The notes under the pieces were generated by a model that saw nothing but the letters and a program-made list of their open reading frames with translations, had not been told where the DNA came from and made no database searches. From contig NC_033559.1 of the NCBI RefSeq assembly GCF_001680005.1, positions 868,001 through 932,000 on the forward strand: a stretch of 64,000 nucleotides of DNA, in the 5' to 3' direction. This document shows, piece by piece, positions 1 through 12,400 of the stretch. How positions within the stretch are numbered: the stretch's first letter is position 1; each line of letters opens with the position of its first letter. Position numbers and translations under genes: made by a program. The stretch comes from Plasmodium coatneyi. Taxonomy: Eukaryota > Apicomplexa > Aconoidasida > Haemosporida > Plasmodiidae.

Positions 1-1487
1 CACTGTTACGGGTGCGCCCCAGAAAAAAAGTGTTAAAAATGGGTGCATACATACGGTGATGGAAGCACAGCCTTTGCACATGGGCAGTACATTTCTCCGC
101 CAATTTTATGAAGCGGTAAGTGTGGCGCTTAAAAAAGGGAGGATTACTTGAGTACATATGTGCTTGAGGGCGCCGCTTAAAACTGCAGTGGTACGAAGCG
201 CATACGGTCATATATAGATCCCGACTTTATAACAAATGAAGGGCAATAAAAATAAAAAAACTCGCTTTACGCAAAGAGGATAAAGAAATAAAAAAGAAAA
301 AATTCACATTTTTTTTTTTTTTTTATGTCGATTTTGCATACTGTACTTAAAATTAAAACCCTTTTTAAGCGAATTAAAAAATTTGTTTTTAACTGATGCG
401 ACAGAGGAGGTTTGATACCTTTGCAAATTTACAGTTGAGTGAAATGAACGCATATCTATGTGGGAATACTTAAAGTGGTCCCCACTGAGAAGGCGATAAA
501 GTTATGTAGCCAAGCTGGGCGTTTTAAATGCGCCCCAAGATGGTACAATTATTTGTGTAAAGAACACGGTGACAACAGAGTCAGGTGTACGCCACTGTGC
601 CATTTGCGCGATTTGCCCTATTTTATACAGCAATTCACTTGCCAATTGTGGTGGCACACTGTTTGCATTTCCTGCGCAATAACAGCAGTTGATTTAGTGG
701 CATAGAAGAGATTCTGTTTTGGGGGAGGGGCTCTTTGCAGCGTATGCACACCGCGCAGAGCGCACATATGGGTGGATATATATATGCCTACATATGTGTA
801 TATGCCTATGTATGTATGCTCGTACCAACGCCTAGGGGTGCCTACGTATAGGAAACTGTGAACCCCGCCCCTTGTTAAGAACCATGCGCCATACTTACAG
901 AATAGATAAGGTTACATATAGGTGCATCTATACCAGAAGAAGGTACACGGAATGACACGTTCGTGAAACTACACGCAAGTTGCCTATACTGGAGTGAGCA
1001 GTTTTAAGAAAAAAAAGGGTGACTTGATTTTATGGCTAAAGTTCCGACAAACGACCTTACCCTTTTCTTTTTTAAACCTTTGTAAATTTCGTTGCAAGAG
1101 CGTCCTTCGCTGTACCAACGTGTAAAACATTTCCGGTTAGGGTTTTAATGTATAAACTCCCCACGTAGAAGGAACATATTTCTGAAGAGGCAGAACTGAT
1201 GCGCAAGCGAAGAAAAGTATTCAAATTCAATTGTTGGATGATCTTACAACGTATAAAATTAAACACACTACAACGCCCTCCTGTAGGAATGTAAATAAAT
1301 GCAGACCTTTTGCACACATAACGGAAGTCCCTTCATTTATATTTTTTTCTTTCCGCCTTTTGAGGAGTGAGCATTCGATCACCATCGCACAATCGTACAA
1401 ATTATAGGAGCAACTTCCCTGCACAGAAAAAAAAGGGGCATATGTTTCATTTTTTTTTTTCCCCTTTTGAGTGATATGTTTTAAAAA
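1..1487. other. Intergenic region upstream of TIM17
   Basis: No convincing gene is visible. Short open frames on both strands here (for example 460-705 plus, 1072-1317 minus) show no recognisable domain and have the irregular composition of chance frames. The region holds homopolymer T runs near 308-324 and 1451-1460 and TA-rich stretches near 770-800. It probably contains the promoter and 5' leader of the TIM17 gene, and possibly the flank of a gene lying off the left edge. Confidence 0.6.
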
Positions 1488-1976
1488 ATGTTACAAGAAA
1501 GAGACTTAGCGAGGGAGCCATGCCCTGACAGAATCATAGAAGATATGGGTGGCGCATTCGGCATGGGTTGCATAGGAGGGTACATATGGCATTTTTTAAA
1601 GGGCGCAAGAAATAGCCCCCAGGGGGATGTGTTAAGTGGCGCTTTGTACAGCGGCCGTATGAGGGCCCCCATTTTGGGAGGTAATTTTGCCGTGTGGGGA
1701 GGCACATTTAGTTGCTTCGATTGTACGTTTCAATATATACGGAAAAAGGAAGACCACTGGAATGCCATAGGTAGTGGTTTTTTCACGGGTGGTGTTTTAG
1801 CCATGAGGGGTGGTTGGAGATCTGCTTCGAGGAATGCTATCGTCGGTGGAGTTTTGCTAGCCATTATAGAAGTCGTTTCGCTTGTATTGACCCGTAAGAC
1901 AACACCGACCCCTAGACAGCAATTTCAGCAACAGATGGAGTTAGAAAAAAAAATGGCGTCCAAAAATAGCAAATAA
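1488..1976 (+). CDS. TIM17: Mitochondrial inner-membrane translocase subunit TIM17
   Basis: This 162-residue protein is a core channel subunit of the TIM23 presequence translocase, which moves matrix proteins across the mitochondrial inner membrane. The Tim17/Tim22/Tim23 fold is clear: a glycine-rich first membrane segment near residues 21-36 (GGAFGMGCIGG), a polar loop with GDVLSGALYSGRMRAP, then further hydrophobic segments with small-residue packing motifs (GGNFAVWGG, GSGFFTGGVLAMRGG, NAIVGGVLLAIIE). An acidic pair sits just before the first segment (IIEDMGG), as is usual in Tim17. A short basic/glutamine-rich tail follows the last segment. Length fits the family and there is no intron. 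The start ATG lies in an A-rich context (ttaaaaaatg) and directly precedes the conserved N-terminus. It converges with MetAP2. Identification is by family resemblance; Tim17 is favoured over Tim23 because of the short N-terminus. Confidence 0.95.
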   Translation: MLQERDLAREPCPDRIIEDMGGAFGMGCIGGYIWHFLKGARNSPQGDVLSGALYSGRMRAPILGGNFAVWGGTFSCFDCTFQYIRKKEDHWNAIGSGFFTGGVLAMRGGWRSASRNAIVGGVLLAIIEVVSLVLTRKTTPTPRQQFQQQMELEKKMASKNSK

Positions 1977-3334
1977 AAACCGCGTATGTTTATGTGAACG
2001 TCAAATGTTATGATATTTGCTCTGTGCGTAGTGATTTGCCAGTTCCTATGTACAGCCTAATCTTTCCCCCACCAGTACCGCTAACCAATATATGTGTGTG
2101 TGAATACCCTTATCAATTTTAATTAACACCTTGCGCACGTACATACATGTGGCGCATTCCAAAGGTGGAGCTTTTCTCTGCCTTTTTTTTTTTTTTTTTT
2201 TTTTTTAATTCTATGCCTTCTTCTACTTCATTGTTGTGGTGCATATGCCTCTACGTGAGAGTTGCTCCACGTGTGTGTGTGAAAACGCCCCGGGTTGCTT
2301 CCCTCGCGTTGCCATTTTCCCAAGGTGCGTGCTTCAAAATTTACCATTTTTGTTTTATTTTTAAGTGGAATTAATAACTATTCGTAATGGTGCGTTGGTA
2401 CATATGCATGGCATTGTGTGGCTGTTACACGCTACCACTGCGCGACCATTTATGATGCCCGTTGTGCGCATTATTGCCCCCTACTTATTTACTTACCTAC
2501 TTATGCTTTTTTTTGTGTCTTCTGCAACACACGAACTTTTTAATATCGAATCCTTCCAAAAAATGGAGGAATAGAAATGTGTTAAAAGGGTTTGGTTTTC
2601 CATTTCGGATTACCATTTTGCTGTAGGCACTTTGCACGCCCCCTAATGGGACCGTCACTGTCCGTTCAATACGTTGCGCAAAATTTAGCCATAGCATAGT
2701 GCTAAACGAATAAGTTATTAAAAAGTGAAGTAAAAGTGTTGCGACATTTGACGTGTCTGTGTATATTCCCCAACAAAGCTTCCTACCCGCTGACGTGGGG
2801 ATATACACTGCGGTGGTGTTAAAAATGGTTTTGGATAAGCCTTGCGAAGGGTGGCAAGAGCAAGCGCATTTGCGTACGCTATGCGGGTGCTGTTCCCCCA
2901 GGATGAATTAAAAAAAAAGGGGGGGAAGACGGCTTTTTTCTTTTTTTTCCTAATAGGCGCGGAAATAATTTACAAAATTGACGCTATTTTATGCTATGAT
3001 GGGTGGAGATTTGCGCACAAAAAGTAGAGCACCTACCTGATTGGATAATATGTGACCAGGTAACATCCCCATGTGTGAAACAACACAGGCTCACACTTGT
3101 GGGCGAAGGGGGCATTTCACCGTAGTGCGGTGATACGTCCAGCCAAGGTGTACAAAAAATGTGCAGCTTGCTAGAACTTCTTTTTCTCCCAACAGATCAG
3201 ATGGGTAGCCCCACTTGTACCAGGTACATGTTAGCAAATAATGTCACAAAATTATACCCTGCTAATATGCCAACGTTGTTGTGCATATGCAGAGGGGGAG
3301 AGTCTTCTCCGTTGGGCGCTGCCATCTGGCCCGG
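1977..3334. other. Convergent intergenic region TIM17 / MetAP2
   Basis: This is the 3' flank of two convergent genes. It contains a T21-22 run around 2184-2206, an A8 run near 2910 and a T-rich stretch near 2936-2949. Small open frames (2147-2374, 2497-2808 minus, 2842-3027) have no recognisable features. It most likely carries only the 3' untranslated regions and polyadenylation signals of both genes. Confidence 0.6.
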
Positions 3335-4963
3335 TTAGAAGTCTGGCCCCCGAGAGAGAACCTCCTTACACGTCGGGCGGAGCAAAATGGTGTGCTCCAT
3401 TTGTGACGTAAAGGAGTTCTTCACATCGCACAGGGGGGGATACGGCTCCACTATGTTTAAATCTACCAGCGTTTTCAAAGCCATGAAATGTCTCTTCTGT
3501 CCTAAGTCATCCAACCATCTATGGCAAAATGGCAGTGTATCAAAATTATCGTTAATGACTTTTAATAGCGTCTTTGCAGAATTTAATCTAATGGGTACAA
3601 ATTGTTTGTCTGGATTTCTCATATAATGGGAACATTCATTGTCGTGCGTAACATAACCCTTTCCAGTGGACGCAAAAGTTTCGATGGCAAATAGTTCCCC
3701 CTCTTCCATAATTTCATTTTTTTCTTTCTGCTTCACAATGGGGACACATTTCCCCCCATGAATAATATACTTATTAATGGAGTGTCCTCTGAGATTTGAA
3801 ATGGCCTTAATAGGATAAATTTTTTGATTCAATTCAATTTCGTATGACTCGATAGCTTCTTGGATTGCTTCTCCTATGTCACACATTCTGGCGTCAATTC
3901 CTGCTTCCTTAATACCTGTGTTTGTTCCATCTTGCGTGGCCTTAATAAGGTTATCATACTTTTCGTCGAAAGCAATGGTAAAAGCGCAGTCGATAATATA
4001 CCCATTAACATGCACTCCAAAATCTAACTTACACACATCGTCATATTTTAAAACCGTTTCGTCTCCATAATTTGGCGTATAATGAGCTGCACAATGGTTT
4101 AATGAACACCCTGTTGGGAACCCCCAGCCACAATTTAACTTATGTGATAAAATCAACTCCTTCGTTTTTTTCTCTGTCTCTTTTACTATATCTATCATTT
4201 TTCTTCCCGGTTGGATATACGTCTGTATGTATTTCCTAACTTGCCTATGACACTCTGCAGCTTTTCTTAAATCCTCATAATAATCCAAACTTAATTTTTC
4301 GAGCTCTTTTTTTTCTTGTAGTGTTTTTCCACTAAGGACATGTTTATAGTTTTGTATTTCTCCGACGGGGTAGTTCTTCCCTCGGTAAACCATTTCGATT
4401 GGTACTGTTGCTGGGTTGGTCTGTATGCTCCTTTCCACTTGGGGCCAATTTTTTAGTAATCTTATGTGGCTATTATTTTGCTCCTCCATTAGGTGTTCCT
4501 TCAGGGTGATGTTTTTTTTTATTTTTTCAATTTCGAACTCGTCAAAGTCTATTTTGCATTTCTCCTCCGCCGGGACAGGTTCTGCTTCGTCTTCTACTGC
4601 ATGGTGACCATTTTGGGCGGCTCCGTTTTGGTTTGTTTCGCTTTTGAATTCGTTCAGAATGAGGTCTAGCTTGTCCACCTTCTTCTTGCTCTTCTTCGCG
4701 GGGGCCTTGCCGCCGTTTGGTTTGTTCGCAGCGGCTTTGTTGGGGGTTGGTTTGTTAGGAGCTGCCTTGTTGGCAGATTCCTTCTTCACTGCCTCCACAT
4801 CGGCGCACTCCCTCTTTTCGTTCTCCTGCTGGGTTGTCGTCTTATTCCCTACGGTGGGGACCCCGCCCCCATTGGCGCTTTTGCTCTTTTCATTGTTCTG
4901 CGTGGGTTTCTTCTTCCCGCTGGTGGTGTTGCCCTTCGCCCCCCCCTTGTTACTCTTATTCAT
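3335..4963 (-). CDS. MetAP2: Methionine aminopeptidase 2
   Basis: This 542-residue cytosolic metalloprotease removes the initiator methionine from nascent proteins with a small second residue. The N-terminal ~110 residues are lysine/asparagine/alanine-rich, the polybasic extension typical of type 2 enzymes and thought to contact the ribosome. The pita-bread catalytic domain follows from about residue 165. All expected active-site residues are visible: H294 (in NHCAAHYTPN), metal ligands D314 and D325 (LDFGVHVNGYIIDCAF), H394 (GHSINKYIIH), E428 (FAIETFAS) and E523 (MEHTILL). Their spacing matches the human enzyme (H231, D251, D262, H331, E364, E459) with a near-constant offset. The type-2-specific helical insert lies between H394 and the C-terminus. 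There is no intron. The start ATG gives MNKSNKGG and is the first in frame. It is divergent from midasin, sharing a 1.5-kb gap. The family is the known target of fumagillin-type inhibitors. Confidence 0.97.
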   Translation of the reverse strand: MNKSNKGGAKGNTTSGKKKPTQNNEKSKSANGGGVPTVGNKTTTQQENEKRECADVEAVKKESANKAAPNKPTPNKAAANKPNGGKAPAKKSKKKVDKLDLILNEFKSETNQNGAAQNGHHAVEDEAEPVPAEEKCKIDFDEFEIEKIKKNITLKEHLMEEQNNSHIRLLKNWPQVERSIQTNPATVPIEMVYRGKNYPVGEIQNYKHVLSGKTLQEKKELEKLSLDYYEDLRKAAECHRQVRKYIQTYIQPGRKMIDIVKETEKKTKELILSHKLNCGWGFPTGCSLNHCAAHYTPNYGDETVLKYDDVCKLDFGVHVNGYIIDCAFTIAFDEKYDNLIKATQDGTNTGIKEAGIDARMCDIGEAIQEAIESYEIELNQKIYPIKAISNLRGHSINKYIIHGGKCVPIVKQKEKNEIMEEGELFAIETFASTGKGYVTHDNECSHYMRNPDKQFVPIRLNSAKTLLKVINDNFDTLPFCHRWLDDLGQKRHFMALKTLVDLNIVEPYPPLCDVKNSFTSQMEHTILLRPTCKEVLSRGPDF

Positions 4964-6473
4964 CTTGATTGAAGCGCTCTTTTGGAGAGTACTCCTGTTG
5001 GGGTGAGCATACAGTTACGCCCGTTTCCTTAGCAAGCGTATGGTTGTCGTATGTCACACGCGTAGGGGGAATGGAACGTCCCTCTGTTTATGATTATTCC
5101 CGTTAGAGATGTTCCACTTTGTTTCTTTTTTTTTCCCCTTCTGCACAATTTTAAAATATTTTGGGGGAAAAAGGAACCCCTTTGCCCTTCGCACTGCTCT
5201 GTTGGGTATTTCTGTTGCCGACCTTTTTGGCTGTTTCGCAGAACGGTTAAACAGGGGCGGCGTTCCGGGTGGCACACTGCTAACTAAATGAATAAGCAAA
5301 TAAACGCGTAAATAAGTAAAAATAAATACTTATACATGTACGTAAATACGCGCGCATACTTGTGATGTACTTCACTCCGGTCGGCGTCGCAAAGTATGCA
5401 TTCATAGGAGTATTTCTTTTTTTTTTTTTTTTTTTTGGCTGTTTCGACCCCCGCTGCGCGCATACCATATATAACATACAGAATGTATTTCTACATCTGA
5501 CGCGCGATGTGCTTCTGCCCCTGGGCGCCTTGGCTTGCTATTTTTTTTTTTTTTTTTTTTTCCGCATCGTTTGTTCTTCCATTTCCAGATTGGCAGCTTG
5601 CGCCGAGGAACCCTGTATACATAAGAATACAAAAATATGAACAAACTTGGAAAATTTTCTTTCTTTTTTTTTTTTTTTTCCTTATTATTCCGCACTTTGT
5701 TTGCGTTTCATTTTTTCACATGACATCTTTAACGAACTTATTTGTGAATCTTTCATTTGTAATTTCCATCTGTTTGGGTTTTACAAGCATACGTATAAAG
5801 TACGTGCGTTGAATGTACGTTTTCCGTCCTACACGTTGCGGAGCTGTGCTTTGTTTTTACAAAGTTACCAGCGCATCAACGTTGTCAAGAATATCTTTTT
5901 TGTGCGCCGAGCAGGTGGTTGGTTATGTGGCCATCCCCTCTGCGAAGCGTCTCAGTTTGCGTAATAATTGTGCAACCGTAGTCTAGTGAGCGTTTGCTCC
6001 AGTTTGTTCTGTTCGCGGGGGAGACAATCTCTGCATTCCCCAAGGGTGCAGCAAGCACCAGCCAATTTGGAGAAGAAAAAAAAACTACAACAAAGAAGAA
6101 AAGAAGTCTTTACAAGTGGCACAGAAAATAGATTTTGTATCACCTCGAATCAACGGAGAAAGGCACCCTTGCCTTGTATGCATATGTTATGTGCTACCTA
6201 CTGTAGTATTCACTTTTTTTGACATTTGTTTGCCAGTTTGTTTTCCAGTTTGTTAGTCTGTTTGTTTGTTTGTTTGCCAGCTTTTTGTCTAGCTTGTTTT
6301 CCATTCTGTGCACCCCTCGCCTGGTGCCATGGATTACATAGCCCAACTGTTGCATTGAGCTTCTTTTTTTTACCGTCATGCAAATTTTGCTGAAGCGATC
6401 ATACAGTCATATGCATGCACATATATTTGTGCACGACGTTTAACAACGGTTTGTAAATTTAAAAAAAGAAAAA
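4964..6473. promoter_or_regulatory. Divergent promoter region MetAP2 / midasin
   Basis: The two genes point away from each other, so this 1.5-kb stretch must hold both promoters and 5' leaders. It is rich in long T runs (about 5417-5436, 5540-5561, 5663-5679), usual for Plasmodium promoters. A tandem of TTTG/CCAGTTTG units lies near 6225-6305. The palindrome TGCATGCA sits at 6412-6419, 55 bases upstream of the midasin start. The immediate midasin start context is A-rich. Open frames on both strands are low-complexity products of the T runs. Confidence 0.6.
6412..6419. promoter_or_regulatory. TGCATGCA palindrome (candidate ApiAP2 site)
   Basis: The perfect palindrome TGCATGCA lies 55 bases upstream of the midasin ATG. 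The core GCATGC is a published in vitro preference of some Plasmodium AP2-domain DNA-binding proteins. Use of this particular copy as a site is inference. Confidence 0.3.
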
Positions 6474-9400
6474 ATGAAAAACCCGGCGGAGAGGACAAAA
6501 CTGCTGTGGTGCGAAGAAATAATAAGCCACATCAGGGCAGGGAAAGGCCCCATTTGCAAAGAAAAAATTTCTCGGACAGACAGATTCAATCAAGAGGAAG
6601 AATCAGCACCAAGAAGGAGAAGAAGTAAAAGGGATTGCCTACACTTCGAACGTAACTGTGTTAAGCATATTTATAAGAATTGCTTCCTCCTGCATAAATT
6701 GCTTCGTTATAAAGCGCATGTTGCACGACGTAAAAGGGTTAATAGACATACCCCATTAGCCCAAATTGCACATGTCACAAATGGAGGAAGCACCACGCGT
6801 GATATTGCCCTGAAGGATGAAATGCTGAGAAGACCATCCAGGGGCATGTCTACAAGAGGACATAAATACACAGCAGATTTGATTTTAACGCAGACCATCG
6901 TCCTAACCCTGTTCGAACCTTCCTTGTTAAAAATTTCTTTAAAATATTTTAACCTCTTAACCGCGTCGATAGTGAATCAGATATTTCAGGAGGCGCTACA
7001 CTTGGCCAGTTACAACTGTGTCGAAGGGGGGGACCAGAATGAAAGAAAAAACGGAGACTTCCTAGGTACTCTTAATTTAGCCGGAACAGGGAGAGAGACC
7101 CCATTTGACGGAGGTGACACCCCCCCCGTTCTGCACATTTACAATCTTATTCAGAAGTATGACATAAATGTGGAATTTTATTTCTGCATGATATGTATGA
7201 ATAGCATACTGTTTAGCAAGGATTCATTTTTCAAAAGTGCGATAGATTATTTTTTTAAGGAGGTGTTTCCAAAATCTGCTCACTGTTATGGGTATTTCGA
7301 CGCGATCGTATCGAGGTACTTGAAGGAGCAGGATTCCCCACAGGTGGAGGGGATAAATGTCAGTGACGTTGAGGGCATTCCCAGGAGCTCTATGAGGTGT
7401 CCATCATTTAGTACTTCTACCCATTATTGCGTCCAAATGCTGCTCCTTTTTTGCCACCTGAGCTTGGAGAAGACGTTGGACAGAATGTACCTGAATCTGT
7501 TGCCGGCGATTTTAAAATGCAAAAAGAGGAACCCATTTTTTGAGGATTTAATTTATCTGATTTATTTGCACTATCATAAAATTGGGCGGACTGTCTTTGT
7601 AGAGGAAATTGTGACCAATCAGCTGGTTAGAAAGAATGATGTCACGCGTGATGAGGGTTCCCCCCTATTTAACTGCTCCATTGGGAGTACACATAACCGT
7701 GAAGTGGTTCATGACGCATCACGCGATATACGACGCGTCTTACTAAAGCACCGATACAACGTGCACAACTTGGATTACCTGCACGTGGAAAATTTTCGAG
7801 TGAACAGAGAAGAAAATGCCTGTGTCAAATTTTGCGTGGACATCGAATCGGTGGTATATCCATCTTTCTGCGTCAGAGGGAGAGAATTGAAGAGGGAGAA
7901 GACAGAAGGAAGAACCAAGTTTATCCTGACCAGCAGGCTGAAGAGCATAATCGAAATGGTGGTGACAAACATCTATGACAACAGACCAACCATCCTGATA
8001 GGAACTCAAGGTTCTGGAAAAACGTCCCTAATAAATTATATACATGAAAAAATATATGAAAATGAAAATGCGAAGAAAGGAAAGGTCATAAGTTTATACC
8101 TTGACGACGTGGTAGATTCTAAGTCCATTTTAGGCATTTGGGAAAGCAATGAGAAACGCTTCGAATTTAAGTTTGGCGTACTGGCCAAAGCTATGATGAA
8201 TGGAAACTGGATCGTTTTTGAAAATGTGAATAACATTTCCAGCAGTGTGGTAGAGAAGCTATGCGAGCTCACTACCAAGGGGCACATTTATTTGTCCGAA
8301 AAGGGGGAGCACATCTATCCACATAAGGACTTCCGCCTGTTCGCCACCATCACGGTGGGGGACACTGTAGCAGGTGTTGGCAATATTATCCATGCTGGCA
8401 ATGTTGTTGGTGATGACAATGCTAAGGGCTGCTCGAACTGCCAACTGAGCGAGCTGGTCCGACTGAACCAGCGCCCAGGCCACCTAAGCAGCCTGTTCAA
8501 CAAGTGGCACAGTGTACATATAGGAAGCTACACAGAAGAGGAAGTGGAAGAAATTCTGTGCAAAAAATTGAAGCGCGCAGTAAACGAAAACTACAGGACA
8601 GTAATTCTTCGAAGCTACCACGGAGTGAAGACCCTGCTGGAGAAGTACCCCCTGCTCAGAAGCATCAACCTGCATGACTTGGTAAAAATTATCCAACGGG
8701 TTAAGAAAAGAAAAATCTTCACGCACGATAATGAGAAAACGAGGGCCATACTTTTCCAAACGTGCAAATCGATCCTCACGTCGCATGTGCCAAATGGAAA
8801 CTTAAGGTCCCACTTTCAGAAAAAACTTCTTAAAATATTCGACCTACACGAAAAAACTGTCACCAAGTGGGTACAACTGCACACCCTTAATGACTTCATG
8901 GACCATTTTAACGAAACGTTGCGAAACGAAAAGGGGAAAATTTCCCTACAGTGTGAGAAAATTACTAACCAATCCTTCCTCCTAACATCCGTGCATAAAT
9001 CCATTTTGTACGAAATTATCGAAGGGGTCCACAATAAGGAAAGCATACTCCTCATAGGAGACACTGGAGTTGGAAAAACAGCCCTGGTGGATTACGTTGC
9101 GAAAATATTTGGGAAAAAATTACTCGTTTTTGTCTTCAGCGAACAGTCTGAAGCGTCAGATCTGATAGGAAATTACTACCCATTCAATATAAGCGTAAAG
9201 ACGAATGAATTATTCGAAGAATTAAAAAATTTGAATTTTCAGGTTGGTAAGCATCTATGTCCGAAGGAGTTAGACATGCTTTACCTCAAACTGAAGATCC
9301 TTTTAAGTGAGAAGAAATTTATCACCTTTTTAAATACCTGCCACAATTTTGCCAAGTGTCTGGTCGAGAAATTTGAAAATGACACGAGCATCTTTGATAT

Positions 9401-12400
9401 GCGCGTTGTCAAGAAGTACAGAATATTTCAGCACGACTGTCAAGGTGTGATCCATTTTTGGAGATCCGGTGGGGCGAAATGTGTGACACTTAACCGGGAT
9501 GGTAACAACTCTCCTGCGTTGAAGCTCCAATTTGATAAGTTCTTCCCAAAGGAGGGACAACAAAATGGACACCTTACCCCGAACAACTCGTGTGAAGTAC
9601 CCCCAGAGGAGCAACAGCAGGAAGAAGAGTGCAACCTAAACGCGAATGAGCTGATTTTCAAATTCCACGACGGAATATTGATTGACTGCATAAGAAATGG
9701 TTACTGGCTACTGCTGGACGAAATAAACCTCGCACAGACGGAAATTTTGCAACGGTTGCAGGGGTTACTCGATTTGTCCAACAAACACTTCGATGTGGTG
9801 GAGAAAGGAAATGAGCAGATAAAAATTCACCCCAACTTTCGTCTCTTCGCGTGTATGAACCCGCCAATTATCCCGAATTTGAAGAAGGGAAAAGGCAACC
9901 TGGGGGGGGAAGCAAACAACGGAAAGGTTAGCTCCCTCCACGAGGGTAATCACGTCGATACGGACCAGGTGGACGATGAGGACCACCACATCGACCTGTA
10001 CAACAGTTCTGTATCCTCAGGGAAGAAGGAACTACCACCCATTTTACGGAACAAATTTACAGAAATTTTTGTGGACGAAATATTGCAGTATGAGGACGTC
10101 GAAATGGTTGTTAAACACTTACTTAGGGAGGTCACTTCCGATGGAGAGTTGATAAGAAACATAACCAACTGCTATCTTGAAGTAAAGAGGGAGAGTTTGA
10201 AAAATATGAATGGAGCACAAAATAAGCCCATTTTTTTTTCCACGAGAAATTTAGTAAGGGCAGTACAGTATGCAATCTACGTGCACAAAAGAAAATTCAA
10301 CCCATTACCACTTAATGCAGCTGTTAGAAATGGGTTCGTGTGTAACTTCCTAAGCTCTGTCAGTGTGGATAATGAGAAACTAATGGATCATATTTTTAAT
10401 AAACACTTCAAATGTGATAAAGGGAAGAGTGCGCTACAGAGTGGAAATCCCCAAATGGAGAAAAGCATGCAGATTGAAAAAAACGGGGTGATAAATTATG
10501 CCTTGTTAGAGAGCTACTATCAGTATAGACATTTCGACACGAAAAAGGGAATCTGCACAGAAAGAAGTGACCTCTCCTCCTTTGTAAAAAATTCAAACGC
10601 TGCAAGGAGGGAAGAAGCACAAACAGATGGGCAGGAGTATCCCCCTGGAGGGGACAACCAAACGAATGAACATGTGGAGAAGTACGCTTGTGTAGAAAAC
10701 AGCTGGATCCTCTGCGGAAGGGAAGAAATAAACCTCGTGAATATTTTGTCCAATTTTATAATTACGAAAAATGTGAAGGAAAATATCCGGAAGTTGGCGC
10801 TCTGTTTGAGTGGTTCCAAAACGCCGATTTTATTGGAGGGGAACACCTCTGTTGGAAAAACCTCCCTGGTGAAATTCTTTGCAGACATTACAGGGCACAA
10901 ATTTGTAAGGATAAATAATCACATGAACACAGATATAAATGAGTACTTTGGGCAATTTGTAAATGACCCAAGTACCGGAAATTTAATATTTGAAGAAGGC
11001 GTTTTTGTGAAGGCAGTACGAAATGGCTACTGGGTTGTTTTAGATGAACTGAACTTAGCACCATCAGAAGTTTTAGAATCCTTGAACAGAATTTTAGATG
11101 ACAATAAGGAATTGTACATCCCTGAATTGAAGCGATACGTTAAGGCGCATAAAGACTTCATGCTTTTTGCGACTCAAAATCCAGCCAATAATAATAACTA
11201 CCTTGGAAGGAAAGAATTATCAAAAGCGTTTAGGAGCAGATTCATAGAATTTTACATTAACGATTTTGAAGAAGGCGAGTTGGAAATTATTTTACACAGA
11301 CGCTGTGCCATATCACCAAGTATTGCCAAAAAAATGATACGTGTTTTTTCGCAACTGAAAATTGTAAAATCGAACTACAACTACTTTAATGATAATTTAA
11401 TGACTTTGCGTGATTTAATAAAATGGGGAAATAGATGTCCTAGGAGCAATGCGGATGCGTGTTTACAGGGGTACTACATCATTGCAGAGAAGCTAAGAAA
11501 TGAGAAGGATCAACTGACCGTCAGAACTATTCTGAGTGAAAACTTTTTACCGAAAGGGGAGCAATTGATCGTCAAGTACGAGGACGATCAGGATGTGCTT
11601 CATCTGAAGGAACATTTTTGGAGGAAAATTTCACAATTGAATGGACACACACTAGTGCAGAGGAGCATCATCAATACGGGGGAGCAACATACCCCTGGGG
11701 AAAAGTCCCAAACATTTTCCCACGACGACGTTGGGAGAGTGCACTATCTGAAGAATATGCACTTGGGGAAAAGCACGAGCAGAATATTGTGCCTTCTGCT
11801 GAAATGCTTCAAATATAAGGAATCGGCCCTGCTGATCGGAGAAACGGGGTGCGGAAAAACGACCTGTTGCGAATTGCTAAGTTTTGTCAAAAATCAAAAA
11901 CTGAACATTTTAAATTGTAACGAAAGCACAGATGTATACGACATTATAGGTAGCTTAAAATTGGTGAGAAATAAAAAGGAAAATTTTGAAAAAGTAAAAA
12001 AAAACTGCATCGAATTGTACAACGAAATATTGAGCCAGTATGAGGACACATTTGCAGCGAATTACCTTAGCGGTATAATACACGACCAAATTAGGGAGGT
12101 AAAAAAGGAAGACCTACTAATATTTACGCTATATCTACAGAAGAGGTACACCCTAAGCGAGTCCATAAAGAACAAACTGCTCAAACTGGAAATGTCCATA
12201 AACAATTTAAAGTCCATTTTTACCTGGTTCGATGGCATTCTTGTTTCTTCTTTAAAAAAAGGAGATATTTTCCTGATGGATGAAATTTCGCTAGTCGAAT
12301 CGGCGGTCATAGAAAGACTAAACTCCGTGTTGGAATATGAGAGGACTTTATTATTAACAGAAAAAGGGGGGAAGGATATTCAAAATGTGAAGGCGCACGA

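Noticed and set aside
4644..5006. Hydrophobic 120-codon frame opposite the MetAP2 N-terminus
   Set aside because: Its leucine/alanine-rich sequence is the complement of the lysine-rich MetAP2 extension.
5402..5812. Several poly-Phe / poly-Lys frames in the MetAP2-midasin gap
   Set aside because: Products of long T/A homopolymers in promoter DNA; no real protein features.
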